Source of the DNA: Nocardioides faecalis
GTDB taxonomy: Bacteria > Actinomycetota > Actinomycetes > Propionibacteriales > Nocardioidaceae
Reading direction: 5' to 3'
NCBI RefSeq assembly: GCF_018388425.1
Contig: NZ_CP074406.1
Span: 3,100,001 to 3,164,000 of the forward strand
DNA: 64,000 bases
In this document: piece after piece, positions 18,526 through 26,734 of the stretch
Position numbering within the stretch: position 1 is the first letter of the stretch
Layout of the letters: each line of letters begins with the position of its first letter
Made by a program: the position numbers and the translations under genes
Notes under the pieces: generated by a model
What the model was told of the DNA's origin: nothing
Databases searched by the model: none
Seen by the model: only the letters and a program-made list of their open reading frames with translations

Positions 18526-19983
18526 TCAGCCGGCGGGGGCGGACAGGTAGACCGACTTGAGCTCGGTGTACTGCGCGAGCCCCTCCGGACCGAACTCCCG
18601 GCCCACGCCGGAGGCCTTGAAGCCGCCGAACGGCGCGGCGAAGTCCATGGTGTAGGTGTTCACGCCGTAGGTGCCGGTGCGCACCCGGCGGGCCACGGCG
18701 ATGCCCGCCTGCTCGTCGCGGGTCCACACGGTGCCGGCCAGCCCGTAGTCGGAGTCGTTGGCGATGCGCACGGCGTCGTCGACGTCGTCGTAGGCGATCA
18801 CCGACAGGACGGGGCCGAAGATCTCCTCCTGCGCGATCCGCATCTGGTTGTCCACGCCGGCGAAGACCGTGGGGCGCACGTACCAGCCGGTGGCCAGGCC
18901 GTCGGGGCGACCGGTGCCGCCGGTCAGCAGGCGGGCGCCCTCCTCCTGCCCGAGCGCGATGTACTTCTCGACGCGGTCGGCCTGGCGGGCCGCGACCATC
19001 GGGCCGATCTCGGTGGCCGGGTCCATCGGGTCGCCGACCTTCATCGCGCCGATCGCCTCTGCCAGTGCCTCGGCGAAGGCGTCGTGGCGCTCCCGGCTCA
19101 CCAGCACCCGGGTCTGCGCGACGCAGGCCTGCCCGGAGTTCATCACGCCGAGGAACTTCATGCCCTCGATGGCGGCGGCCTCGTCGGCGTCGTCGAGGAC
19201 GATCGCCGCCGACTTGCCGCCCAGCTCCAGCGAGACCCGCTTGAGCTGCTCGCCGCAGATCGAGCCGATCAGCCGGCCCGCGGCGGTGGAGCCGGTGAAG
19301 GCGACCTTGTCGACGCCGGGGTGGCGGACCAGGTGCTCGCCGACCTCGCGGCCTCCGGCCACGATGCTGACCACGCCCTCGGGCACGCCGGCCTCGGCCA
19401 GCATCTCGGCGAGCAGGTAGCAGTCCAGCGGCGTCTCCGGGGCAGGCTTGACCACCACGGTGCACCCGGCGAGCAGCGCCGGCACCAGCTTGGACAGCAC
19501 GGTGAACTGCGGCACGTTCCACGGCGGGATCGCCGCGACGACGCCCACCGGCTCGTGGCGCACCATCACGTCCGCGCCGAGCGCACCGGGCCGGGTGGAC
19601 TCCCACGGGAACTCCCTGGCCACGGCGAGGAACGCCTCGATCTGCATCCACGGCGCCGGCGCCTGCGCGAGGCTGCTGAACGAGATGGGCGAGCCCATCT
19701 CGGTGCTGATCACGGTCGCCATCTCCTCCAGCCGCGCCGCGTAGAGGGCGGAGAGGTTCTGCACCACCTCGATCCGCTCGGCCGGCGCCATCTGCGGCCA
19801 GGGGCCCTCGTCGAACGCCTTGCGGGCGGCGGCGACCGCGGCGTCGATGTCGGCGGTGGAGCCCTCGGGCACCCGCGCCACGACCTCCTCGGAGTGCGGC
19901 GAGACCACCTCCAGCACGGCGCCGGTGGCGGGCTTGGTCCAGGTGCCGCCGATGAAGAGTGCGTCGCGGTCCAGGTCGGTCAT
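18526..19983 (-). CDS. NAD-dependent aldehyde dehydrogenase
   Basis: 485 residues, full-length ALDH superfamily. Asn156 in PPWNVP, FTGSTAAGR for the cofactor (229-237), Glu253 in LELGGKS and catalytic Cys287 in NSGQACVAQTR. AAAGG stands about ten bases before the ATG. The sequence pattern is of the broad aliphatic/aromatic aldehyde group seen in steroid and terpenoid degradation clusters of actinobacteria, but the substrate is not determined. It is the third same-direction gene after the phosphotransferase pair and may share its mRNA (89-base gap with a short tandem repeat). Confidence 0.9.
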   Translation of the reverse strand: MTDLDRDALFIGGTWTKPATGAVLEVVSPHSEEVVARVPEGSTADIDAAVAAARKAFDEGPWPQMAPAERIEVVQNLSALYAARLEEMATVISTEMGSPISFSSLAQAPAPWMQIEAFLAVAREFPWESTRPGALGADVMVRHEPVGVVAAIPPWNVPQFTVLSKLVPALLAGCTVVVKPAPETPLDCYLLAEMLAEAGVPEGVVSIVAGGREVGEHLVRHPGVDKVAFTGSTAAGRLIGSICGEQLKRVSLELGGKSAAIVLDDADEAAAIEGMKFLGVMNSGQACVAQTRVLVSRERHDAFAEALAEAIGAMKVGDPMDPATEIGPMVAARQADRVEKYIALGQEEGARLLTGGTGRPDGLATGWYVRPTVFAGVDNQMRIAQEEIFGPVLSVIAYDDVDDAVRIANDSDYGLAGTVWTRDEQAGIAVARRVRTGTYGVNTYTMDFAAPFGGFKASGVGREFGPEGLAQYTELKSVYLSAPAG

Positions 19984-20045
19984 GGAGGCTGCCTTTCGGA
20001 GGGTTCGGGCTGGTCGGGCCCGTTGGCGTGGTTCGGGGGCGGAGC

Positions 20046-20081
20046 GGGTCAGGGGGCGGGTCAGGGGGCAGGTCAGGGGGC
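20046..20081. repeat. 12-base tandem repeat (three copies) over a stop codon
   Basis: GGGTCAGGGGGC occurs at 20046-20057 and 20058-20069, and with one change at 20070-20081. The third copy contains the stop codon (20075-20073) of the minus-strand DUF gene, so earlier copies offer further stops in the same style. Confidence 0.7.
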
Positions 20082-21272
20082 GGTGTCGAACCAGTCGGCG
20101 AAGCCGGAGGGGTCGTGGCGGCCCAGGGCGCCGTGCTCGAAGAGCCCCCAGCCCTCGACGTCACCGACGCCGTCGGCGCCCGGGCCGTGGGCGACGGCGT
20201 GGCCGACGTGGTCGATGACGCCGAACGGGATCCGCCCCGCCACCGCGGGCTCGGCCAGGTCGTAGGTGCGGCGCTCGACGAACCCGGCTCCCCTCCACAC
20301 CCCGTGCGTCCAGTCCGGGTCGCCGCCGTACCCGCCGCCGACGTGGATCGGTACGGCGCGCTTGGAGGTCACCTCGAGGACGAGCTCCTCGCCCGCCGGG
20401 GTGGTGCACACGATGGTGGCGCCGGTGGGCACCCGGGTGCCCGGCGCGTAGCGGATGCGCACCCGCGGCCAGCCGAGCTGCTCGACGCGGCCGTCGGCGA
20501 AAGTGCGGGTGCAGTCGTTGAGGGTGCGGTAGCCGTCCGGGGTCTCCTGGATGATCAGCACGACGCAGAAGTCCTCGAACCGCATCGGCACGTAGAGCCA
20601 CCACATGCCCTCGAACACGGGGTCGGCCGGCTTGCCGGGCGCCACCGTCTCCCCGACCGGCCGGATCCCCCAGGAGCGGTCGCGGGTGCCGACCCAGGTG
20701 TCGGGGGTGACGGCGCGGTCGGTGCCGTCCACGCTGATCGTGCCCTCCCACGTGCCGACCTGGGCGAAGCGCTGGGCGTCCAGGATGGTGTTGGCGCCCT
20801 GGCGCATCACGTGCGGCAGCTCCTGGACGACGTCGAAGGAGCCGCGCCAGGTGAGGTCGAGCGCGATGCCCTCGGTCTCCTCCAGCACCAGCCGCAGCGT
20901 GCGCAGCGGCTCGACGACCTCGATCCGGTAGGCCCCGACCTGCTGGGCCATCCGGTCCGCCCCGCGGGGGTCGGCGGCGTCGCCGAGGTGCAGCGCGGTC
21001 TGCTCCCGGCGGCCCTCGACGTCGCGGGACAGCAGGACGAAGGCGTCCTTGGTGCCGAGGTTGGGGTAGAAGCCGAGCCCGGTGATCAGGAAGAGGTCGC
21101 CGGTGCGGTCGTGGGCGTTGAGGTAGCAGCGGTCATAGAAGTTCCGGTCGCTGCTGCCCGCCCAGGCCACCGGCCGCGGCAGCTGGTGGATCGGGAACTC
21201 GTCGAGCGGGCCGAGGCCGACGTACTCGCCGTGCAGCGCGTCGACGCCGGCCGGTCGACCCGGCCCGCTCAT
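20073..21272 (-). CDS. DUF7064-like protein paired with a phosphotransferase
   Basis: 399 residues from the ATG at 21272, which overlaps the upstream stop as ATGA. No signal peptide or membrane segment. Beta-rich with many Trp; segments such as YPNLGTKDAFVLL, VGTRDRSWGIRPVG and EGMWWLYVPMRFEDF are reminiscent of DUF7064/AttH-CrtC lipocalin-like proteins, which I assign only tentatively. Its strict coupling to a kinase-fold phosphotransferase, under a KstR-like operator, suggests a shared step in lipid or steroid metabolism (inference). No catalytic motif recognised. Confidence 0.65.
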   Translation of the reverse strand: MSGPGRPAGVDALHGEYVGLGPLDEFPIHQLPRPVAWAGSSDRNFYDRCYLNAHDRTGDLFLITGLGFYPNLGTKDAFVLLSRDVEGRREQTALHLGDAADPRGADRMAQQVGAYRIEVVEPLRTLRLVLEETEGIALDLTWRGSFDVVQELPHVMRQGANTILDAQRFAQVGTWEGTISVDGTDRAVTPDTWVGTRDRSWGIRPVGETVAPGKPADPVFEGMWWLYVPMRFEDFCVVLIIQETPDGYRTLNDCTRTFADGRVEQLGWPRVRIRYAPGTRVPTGATIVCTTPAGEELVLEVTSKRAVPIHVGGGYGGDPDWTHGVWRGAGFVERRTYDLAEPAVAGRIPFGVIDHVGHAVAHGPGADGVGDVEGWGLFEHGALGRHDPSGFADWFDTAP

Positions 21273-22432
21273 GCGCCGACCTCGTCCAGCAGCCGCTCGA
21301 ACAGCGGCCGGTGATGGAAGACGGCCTCGGGGTCCTCCGGCTTCTCGATCTCCCCGAAGTGGATCTGCCGGGCGCTGGTGCGCAGGAACACGCAGCCCCA
21401 CAGCACGCCCGCGTGCACCTGATACCAGGTGAGGTCGCCGAGCTCGATGCCGGTGAGCTCGGCGTACGTCGCCGCGACGTCCTCGGCGCGCAGGAAGTCC
21501 GGCATCCCGGGCAGGCCGAGCATGCCGGCGATCTCCTGGAAGACGCGGTGGGCGAAGACCATCCAGGCCACGTCGAGCTCGCGGGGGCCGAGGGTGGCCA
21601 TCTCCCAGTCGAGCACGGCGACGGGTGTGAACTCGCGGTACATCATGTTGCCGATCCGGGCGTCGCCCCAGACCAGGACCGGCTCGCCGGCCTCGGCGGG
21701 CAGGTGCGCCTCCAGCCAGGCCAGGCCGCGCTCGATGAGCGGGGAGCGCCGGTCGGCGGGCGTGCCGGGCGCGTCGGTGGCGTTGACGGCGTAGTCGTAC
21801 CAGGCGCGAGTCTTGGCCAGGTTGCGCGCCAGCGTCGTCGCCCCCGTGTGGCCGGTGACGGCGGGGTCGAGGAAGGCGAAGGTGGTGGCGGCGGCACCGA
21901 TGCCGTGCAGCCGGGCGAGCACCTCCACGCTCCTTCGCTGCAGGGCCCGCTGCTGGGTGGGCTCGGCGTCGAAGAGCCAGTTGTCGCCGAAGGTGTAGGG
22001 CAGCACGTCCGGCGGTACGGCGCCGTCGACGCGCTGCATCAGGAAGAAGGGCGTGCCGAGCACCGTCCCGGTCGGCTCGTTGAGCCACAGCGGCGGCACC
22101 GGGACGCCGGCGAGCTCGCCGGCGAGGCGCATGGCGTCGTACTGGTCGGTGAGGCGATACTCCGGGAACACCGGAAGGTCACCGGCCGCCGGGGCCACCC
22201 GGGCGACGTACTCGCGGGTGATCCGCTCGCCGTCCTCGAGGATGCTGACGCCGAGCAGCACGGTCTCGCTCGACATCCCGTTGGTCTGGATGCCGTCGTG
22301 CACGACGACCTGCGGCTCGGCCCCGGGCGGCAGTGCGTCGACGAGCCAGGCGGTGAGCCGCTCCCCCATCTCGGCGGCGTCCCGGCTGGAGCGCTGGAGG
22401 GTCATGTCCGGGGGCGGGGGCGACTGGGTCAC
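21269..22432 (-). CDS. aminoglycoside-phosphotransferase-fold kinase
   Basis: 387 residues from the GTG at 22432, chosen over two upstream ATGs because AGGAGG sits four bases before it. Kinase-like fold: N-lobe around 30-110, catalytic loop VWGDARIGNMMY (the usual HGD appears as WGD, keeping Asp and Asn), and the metal motif VLDWEMATLGP. Such APH-domain proteins next to acyl-CoA dehydrogenase or ALDH genes in actinobacteria are not antibiotic-resistance enzymes; the true substrate is unknown. Lead gene of an operon with the DUF7064-like gene and perhaps the aldehyde dehydrogenase. Confidence 0.85.
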   Translation of the reverse strand: MTQSPPPPDMTLQRSSRDAAEMGERLTAWLVDALPPGAEPQVVVHDGIQTNGMSSETVLLGVSILEDGERITREYVARVAPAAGDLPVFPEYRLTDQYDAMRLAGELAGVPVPPLWLNEPTGTVLGTPFFLMQRVDGAVPPDVLPYTFGDNWLFDAEPTQQRALQRRSVEVLARLHGIGAAATTFAFLDPAVTGHTGATTLARNLAKTRAWYDYAVNATDAPGTPADRRSPLIERGLAWLEAHLPAEAGEPVLVWGDARIGNMMYREFTPVAVLDWEMATLGPRELDVAWMVFAHRVFQEIAGMLGLPGMPDFLRAEDVAATYAELTGIELGDLTWYQVHAGVLWGCVFLRTSARQIHFGEIEKPEDPEAVFHHRPLFERLLDEVGA

Positions 22433-22480
22433 GGTTCCTCCTGGGCAGCACGGTGTGTGCTGCATCACTCGGAACAGTGA

Positions 22481-22502
22481 TAGAACAGGTTCTAGGTGTC
22501 AA
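22481..22502 (-). promoter_or_regulatory. promoter with KstR-like operator
   Basis: The 14-mer TAGAACAGGTTCTA (22481-22494) is symmetric except for the central pair and fits the KstR consensus TnnAACnnGTTnnA. A consensus -35, TTGACA on the minus strand (22502-22497), lies directly upstream, so the operator fills the -35/-10 spacer, an arrangement suited to repression. Identity of the repressor is an inference. Confidence 0.6.
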
Positions 22503-22603
22503 CCGGTCGAGCGGAATCGTCCGCCCGACCCGCCCCTGCCCCGGCCACGACAAGCGGGGACGCCGGCGACTGCGCTGGCGACTGCGCCGGCGGGGACCGC
22601 GGG

Positions 22604-23710
22604 TCAGCTGGAGATGACCTCGACCCGCTGGAACTCCTTGAGATCGGTGTAGCCGGTGGTGGCCATCGAGCGCTTGAGCGCGCCGATCAGGTTCATCGTG
22701 CCGTCTGCGACCCGCGAGGGGCCGAAGAGGATCTCCTCGAAGGTGCCGACCTGCTCGAACTGCACCCGCTTGCCGCGCGGCAGCTCGGCGTGGTGCGCCT
22801 CGCCGCCCCAGTGGAAGCCGCGGCCCGGCGCGTCCGTGGCGCGGGCGAAGGGCGAGCCGACCATGACCGCGTCGGCGCCGCAGGCGATCGCCTTGGACAG
22901 GTCGCCGGAGGTGCCGATCGAGCCGTCGGCGATGACGTGCACGTAGCGGCCGCCGGACTCGTCGAGGTAGTCGCGGCGCGCTCCCGCGACGTCCGCGAGG
23001 GCGCTGGCCATCGGCACCGAGATGCCGAGCACGGTGCGGGTGGTGTGCGCCGCGCCGCCGCCGAAGCCGACCAGCACGCCGGCGGCGCCGGTGCGCATCA
23101 GGTGCAGGGCCGCCTGGTGGGTGGCGCAACCGCCGACGATGACGGGGACGTCGAGCTCGTAGATGAACTCCTTGAGGTTCAGCGGCTCGGACTGGCTGGA
23201 GACGTGCTCGGCGGAGACCGTGGTGCCGCGGATGACGAACAGGTCGACGCCGGCGTCGGTGACGGTCTTGGCGAACTCCTTGGTGCGCTGCGGGGACAGC
23301 GCGCCAGCCACGGTCACCCCGGCCGCGCGCACCTCGTGCAGCCGCTCGGTGATCAGCTCGGCCTTGATCGGCTCGGTGTAGATCTCCTGCAGCCGGCGGG
23401 TCGCCTCGAGCCCCTGCAGCCCGGCGACCTCCTCGAGCAGCGGCTCGGGGTCGGCGTACCGGGTCCACAGGCCCTCGAGGTTGAGCACACCCAGGCCGCC
23501 GTGGCGACCGAACTCGATCGCGGTGCGCGGCGACATCACCGAGTCCATCGGTGCAGCGAGGATCGGCAGCTCGAACCGGTAGGCGTCGATCTGCCAGTCG
23601 ATGCTGACCTCCTCGGGGTCGCGGGTGCGCCGGGAGGGCACGATCGCGATGTCGTCGAAGGAGTAGGCGCGGCGCGCCCGCTTGGCACGGCCGATCTCGA
23701 TGTCGCTCAC
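22604..23710 (-). CDS. guaB3: GuaB3 family IMP dehydrogenase-related protein
   Basis: 368 residues from a GTG, all TIM barrel without the CBS pair found in GuaB. Shared motifs: PILAAPMDSVMSP, GGLGVLNLEGLW and VHVIADGSIGTSGDL. The loop aligned with the catalytic-Cys loop of GuaB (GPGSICTTR) reads GGGAAHTTR, so the nucleophile position is His. The enzyme may therefore not be a working IMP dehydrogenase of the usual mechanism. Some GuaB3 proteins elsewhere are reported active. In M. tuberculosis guaB2 and guaB3 are adjacent; here an island separates them. Confidence 0.9.
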   Translation of the reverse strand: MSDIEIGRAKRARRAYSFDDIAIVPSRRTRDPEEVSIDWQIDAYRFELPILAAPMDSVMSPRTAIEFGRHGGLGVLNLEGLWTRYADPEPLLEEVAGLQGLEATRRLQEIYTEPIKAELITERLHEVRAAGVTVAGALSPQRTKEFAKTVTDAGVDLFVIRGTTVSAEHVSSQSEPLNLKEFIYELDVPVIVGGCATHQAALHLMRTGAAGVLVGFGGGAAHTTRTVLGISVPMASALADVAGARRDYLDESGGRYVHVIADGSIGTSGDLSKAIACGADAVMVGSPFARATDAPGRGFHWGGEAHHAELPRGKRVQFEQVGTFEEILFGPSRVADGTMNLIGALKRSMATTGYTDLKEFQRVEVISS

Positions 23711-23769
23711 CAGGGCAGCCTACCGAGGTGGGCGGGTGCGAACGGCCCGGACCACCGCCGCAGGGCCGC

Positions 23770-24924
23770 TCATGACCGCATCGCGGCCATCGGCGAGATC
23801 GAGCCGGCCTGCAGTGCAGGCAGGATGCCGCCGATCACCGACGCCGCGACGCCGCCGCCGATCGCAGCCAACAGCCACCGCGGATCGATGATGAGCGTGA
23901 GGTCCTGCACCAGGCACCACCCGCCCACGCCCGCGACGGCTACGGCAGCACCCACGACCGAGGCCTGGACGCCGGCGACCGCGGATTCAGTGAGGATCAG
24001 GGTGGCCAGCCTCCGTCGCGACCACCCCAGCGCGGAGCGCAGCCCGAGCTCCCGGACCCGATGGGCCACCGTCATCGCCAGCGTGTTGGCCACGCCGATC
24101 AGCCCGACGATCCCGACGACCAGCCCCAAGCCGAGTCCGAGTGTCCGCAGCTGTTCGCCGACCTGCTTGGGGAGCTCAGCGGAGTCCGGCGGCGTCGCAT
24201 TAGCGAGGAACATCGTCTGCCCCGGGTCCAGCACCGCCCGCGCGAAGTCGGCCACGGCCGCTGCCGATCCGGGGCGGACGTCGATGAGGAGACGCACGTT
24301 CTCCCCCTCTCCGAGGACACCGGTCGCGTCCGGCCGTGACATCAGCACGCTGCTGTCGACATAGGCGTAGCGACCGTGGGCGGACAACAGCCCGGCCACC
24401 TCGAAACGGTGACGTTGTACGACGACGACGTCGCCGACCGTCACACCGGCACGCTGCGCTGCGGAGCTGCCGAGCCAGACCTCGCCGGTCGCGTCGGCCC
24501 GGAAGGGGTCTCCCTCACTAAGGGCCGCCCCCGCGAGCCGCAGGCCGGCCGGGTCAGCCACGACGAGCGGCGCGACGACCTCCTCGCGGGGGCCGCCGGC
24601 GCGGCGGAACTGCTGGTGGTCCTGCCAGATCGAGAGCTCGCCGGCGGGCCCGGCGACCGGGAGTGCGGTCACCTGGCGTATCGCTGCCGCTGAGAAGCCG
24701 CGGGCGGGCACCGCCTCGCCGGTGATGACGACGACATCGGCCCGCTGCTGGTCGAAGGCCCGGTCGACCTTCGTCTGCTGGGTGTCGGCCAACAGCACGG
24801 CACTGACCACGGTCGCGACCCCGAGCAGGATCCCGGCCATCAGCGCCACCGACCGCATCGGCTTGGCCGTCAGCGATGCGTGGGCGTCGGCGAGCAGGAG
24901 GAGCGACTCGCTCCGCAGGCTCAT
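23770..24924 (-). CDS. ABC transporter permease (FtsX/MacB type)
   Basis: 384 residues. Membrane segment at about 22-46, an extracytoplasmic region of about 200 residues, then three C-terminal segments (around 248-272, 303-327, 345-370): the 1+3 topology of FtsX/MacB permeases. The hallmark VAHRVRELGLRSALGWSRRRL is present before the last segments. Overlaps the ATPase gene by ATGA. Together with the ATPase and the anchored protein upstream it forms a compact three-gene exporter-type unit; MacB-type pumps move peptides, lipids or drugs from the membrane outward. Substrate unknown. Confidence 0.9.
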   Translation of the reverse strand: MSLRSESLLLLADAHASLTAKPMRSVALMAGILLGVATVVSAVLLADTQQTKVDRAFDQQRADVVVITGEAVPARGFSAAAIRQVTALPVAGPAGELSIWQDHQQFRRAGGPREEVVAPLVVADPAGLRLAGAALSEGDPFRADATGEVWLGSSAAQRAGVTVGDVVVVQRHRFEVAGLLSAHGRYAYVDSSVLMSRPDATGVLGEGENVRLLIDVRPGSAAAVADFARAVLDPGQTMFLANATPPDSAELPKQVGEQLRTLGLGLGLVVGIVGLIGVANTLAMTVAHRVRELGLRSALGWSRRRLATLILTESAVAGVQASVVGAAVAVAGVGGWCLVQDLTLIIDPRWLLAAIGGGVAASVIGGILPALQAGSISPMAAMRS

Positions 24925-25583
24925 CCCGACACCCTTCCGTCGACCACGCTGACCACGCGGCTCGCGTGCTCACCGATCCGCGGGTCGTGGGAGACGACGA
25001 GCAGGGTCACGTCGCGGGGCAGCCCGAAGAGCAGGTCGAGCACGGCCGCACCGTTGGCCTGGTCGAGCGAGCCGGTCGGCTCGTCGGCGATGAGCAGCCG
25101 GGGGGACTTGATCAACGCGCGCGCGACGGCGGCGCGCTGTCGCTCCCCTCCGGACAGGGTCGCGGCCGGTTGGTCCTCCTTGCCTGCGAGGCCCACCCGC
25201 TCGAGGAGCTCACCCACCTGCTCACGCACTCGGCTGCGGGGCCGGTCTGGCGGAAGTCCGAGTGCGACGTTCTCCATCACCGAGCGCTCGTCGATCATGT
25301 GTGCCGACTGGAACACAAATCCCACGTTCGTCGCCCGGAATCGTGCCGACCGGCGGGGAGCGTGTCCCGTGATCGGCTCGCCGTCGAAGCGGTACTCGCC
25401 GCCGGAGGCGGGCTGCAGGGCGCCGATGATGGAGGCGAGCGTCGTCTTCCCCGCGCCCGAGGGCCCCATGATCGCGACCTGTTCCCCCGCCTGCACCTCG
25501 AGGGTGGTCGGTTGCAGCACCATCGCCCGGTCGCCGGTCGTGGCGCGGAAGGTGACCTCCACGAGCTCGATGAGGCTCACCAC
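24921..25583 (-). CDS. ABC transporter ATP-binding protein (LolD/MacB type)
   Basis: 220 residues. Walker A GPSGAGKTT (about 39-47), Q-loop FVFQSAHMI, signature LSGGERQR, Walker B LLIADEP and the switch His in VVSHDPR: a complete nucleotide-binding domain. Overlaps the upstream anchored-protein gene by 7 bases and the downstream permease by 4, so all three are translationally coupled. Typical partner of FtsX/MacB permeases. Confidence 0.95.
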   Translation of the reverse strand: MVSLIELVEVTFRATTGDRAMVLQPTTLEVQAGEQVAIMGPSGAGKTTLASIIGALQPASGGEYRFDGEPITGHAPRRSARFRATNVGFVFQSAHMIDERSVMENVALGLPPDRPRSRVREQVGELLERVGLAGKEDQPAATLSGGERQRAAVARALIKSPRLLIADEPTGSLDQANGAAVLDLLFGLPRDVTLLVVSHDPRIGEHASRVVSVVDGRVSG

Positions 25584-25957
25584 GCGGCGCCCCGGTCGTC
25601 GTACGACCGAAGCCGGACGCGAAGCCCCTCGGTCAGGCCCTCGCCGGAGACCGGAACCCAGCCGTCGGCCGAAGGCCCGGCGGTCACGGGGACGGCCGGG
25701 CCGCCTGCAGCGGGCTGCACGGTCATCTGCCCCTCGTTGAGGAAGAGAGCGAGGGCAGGTGCCAGCAGCTGTTGCGGGTCGCCGGTCCCTGCGCGGAGGG
25801 TGGCAGTCGGCGGCGGGAGCTCGGGCGCACGCCGCTGGTCAGCGGCCTCCCGCGGCGAGGTGGCGAGTGCGCAGGCGACGACCACCACCACCACGCTCAG
25901 GACGAAGGCGCCCAGCAGCAGCGACGGGAACCGCCATCGCCGGCGTGATCGCTGCAT
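25577..25957 (-). CDS. membrane-anchored protein, possible reduced exporter adaptor
   Basis: 126 residues: a basic N-terminus (MQRSRRRWR), one membrane segment (about 12-33), and a small extracytoplasmic domain with Pro-rich linker and a beta-like ending (DGWVPVSGEGLTEGLRVRLR). The ending resembles the last strands of periplasmic adaptor proteins that precede MacB-type ATPase genes, but the hairpin and barrel parts are absent, so this is either a minimal adaptor or something new. First gene of the three-gene exporter unit, divergent from a secreted Cys-rich protein. Confidence 0.7.
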   Translation of the reverse strand: MQRSRRRWRFPSLLLGAFVLSVVVVVVACALATSPREAADQRRAPELPPPTATLRAGTGDPQQLLAPALALFLNEGQMTVQPAAGGPAVPVTAGPSADGWVPVSGEGLTEGLRVRLRSYDDRGAAW

Positions 25958-26121
25958 GGAGAACCTCTGAGAAGGTCGAGCCGGACGATTTGTGCGGCGA
26001 ACGATACAGCGCGGTAGCCGCTGGCGTCAGGGAGGTTTCGATGGTGTGCCGCAGGCCAAGCATGCGGATGCCTGGGTCACGCCAACGGGGCGGACCCGAC
26101 GATTCACCTCGGAGGCTCCCT

Positions 26122-26703
26122 ATGCACCGGACCCACGGCCGTCGTACGACGTCCCTGCTGTTGTTCTTCCTGTTGTTCGCCACGCTCTTCGTCGCCCTGC
26201 CCGGCGCGCAGGCCCCCGCGCAGGCGGCTTGGGGCAGCTACCTGGCCCCCAGCAAGAACTGGACCGTCCTCGGCGTGAAGATGATCGTCACGGGCAGTGG
26301 TTACCAGTACAACTACGCATGCGGCGTAAAGGACTGCGACAAGGTCAGCAACGTCTATGCGTATGTCGGTCGGACCGGCGGCGAGGCGAAGGGCAACAAG
26401 GCCCGGATTAAGGTGGGCACCTCCTTCACCGGGGCCGGTGCTAGCGTCTCGGCCGGCGGATCCCTCAGCGGCCCGTCGGGCTCGGTCGGCGTCACTGCCT
26501 ACGACAAGTCCTGCGGCACCTCGGAGTGGTACGAGAGTCGGCCGGGCAAGCGCCAGGTGAGCATCAACACCGACGGAACGTTCTGCAAGGCGAGCACCTA
26601 CGCCTGGCTGTGCAGTGTCAAGCTCACGGCCACGGGCGCGATCCGTATCGGGGACAACTGGTATGCGAAGAACGCCTCCGACAGCGAGGACCTCGGTTGC
26701 TGA
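26122..26703 (+). CDS. secreted six-cysteine protein of unknown function
   Basis: 193 residues from the ATG at 26122 (GGAGG six bases upstream). A Sec signal peptide with basic start and hydrophobic core 11-27 ends at an AQA-A site near residue 35. The mature part of about 158 residues holds six Cys (suggesting three disulphides), a Gly/Ser-rich stretch (ASVSAGGSLSGPSGSVGV) and many Tyr/Trp, with beta-type patterning. Not recognised. Followed 31 bases later by an anchored helical protein, and divergent from the ABC unit. Base use is less GC-rich than its neighbours. Confidence 0.8.
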   Translation: MHRTHGRRTTSLLLFFLLFATLFVALPGAQAPAQAAWGSYLAPSKNWTVLGVKMIVTGSGYQYNYACGVKDCDKVSNVYAYVGRTGGEAKGNKARIKVGTSFTGAGASVSAGGSLSGPSGSVGVTAYDKSCGTSEWYESRPGKRQVSINTDGTFCKASTYAWLCSVKLTATGAIRIGDNWYAKNASDSEDLGC

Positions 26704-26734
26704 CTGCAACTCACAGCACCACGACAGGCGTAGC

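Noticed and set aside
21269..22432. Aminoglycoside resistance gene
   Set aside because: Only the fold is shared. The catalytic loop is altered, and the coupling to a DUF gene under a KstR-like site points to metabolism.
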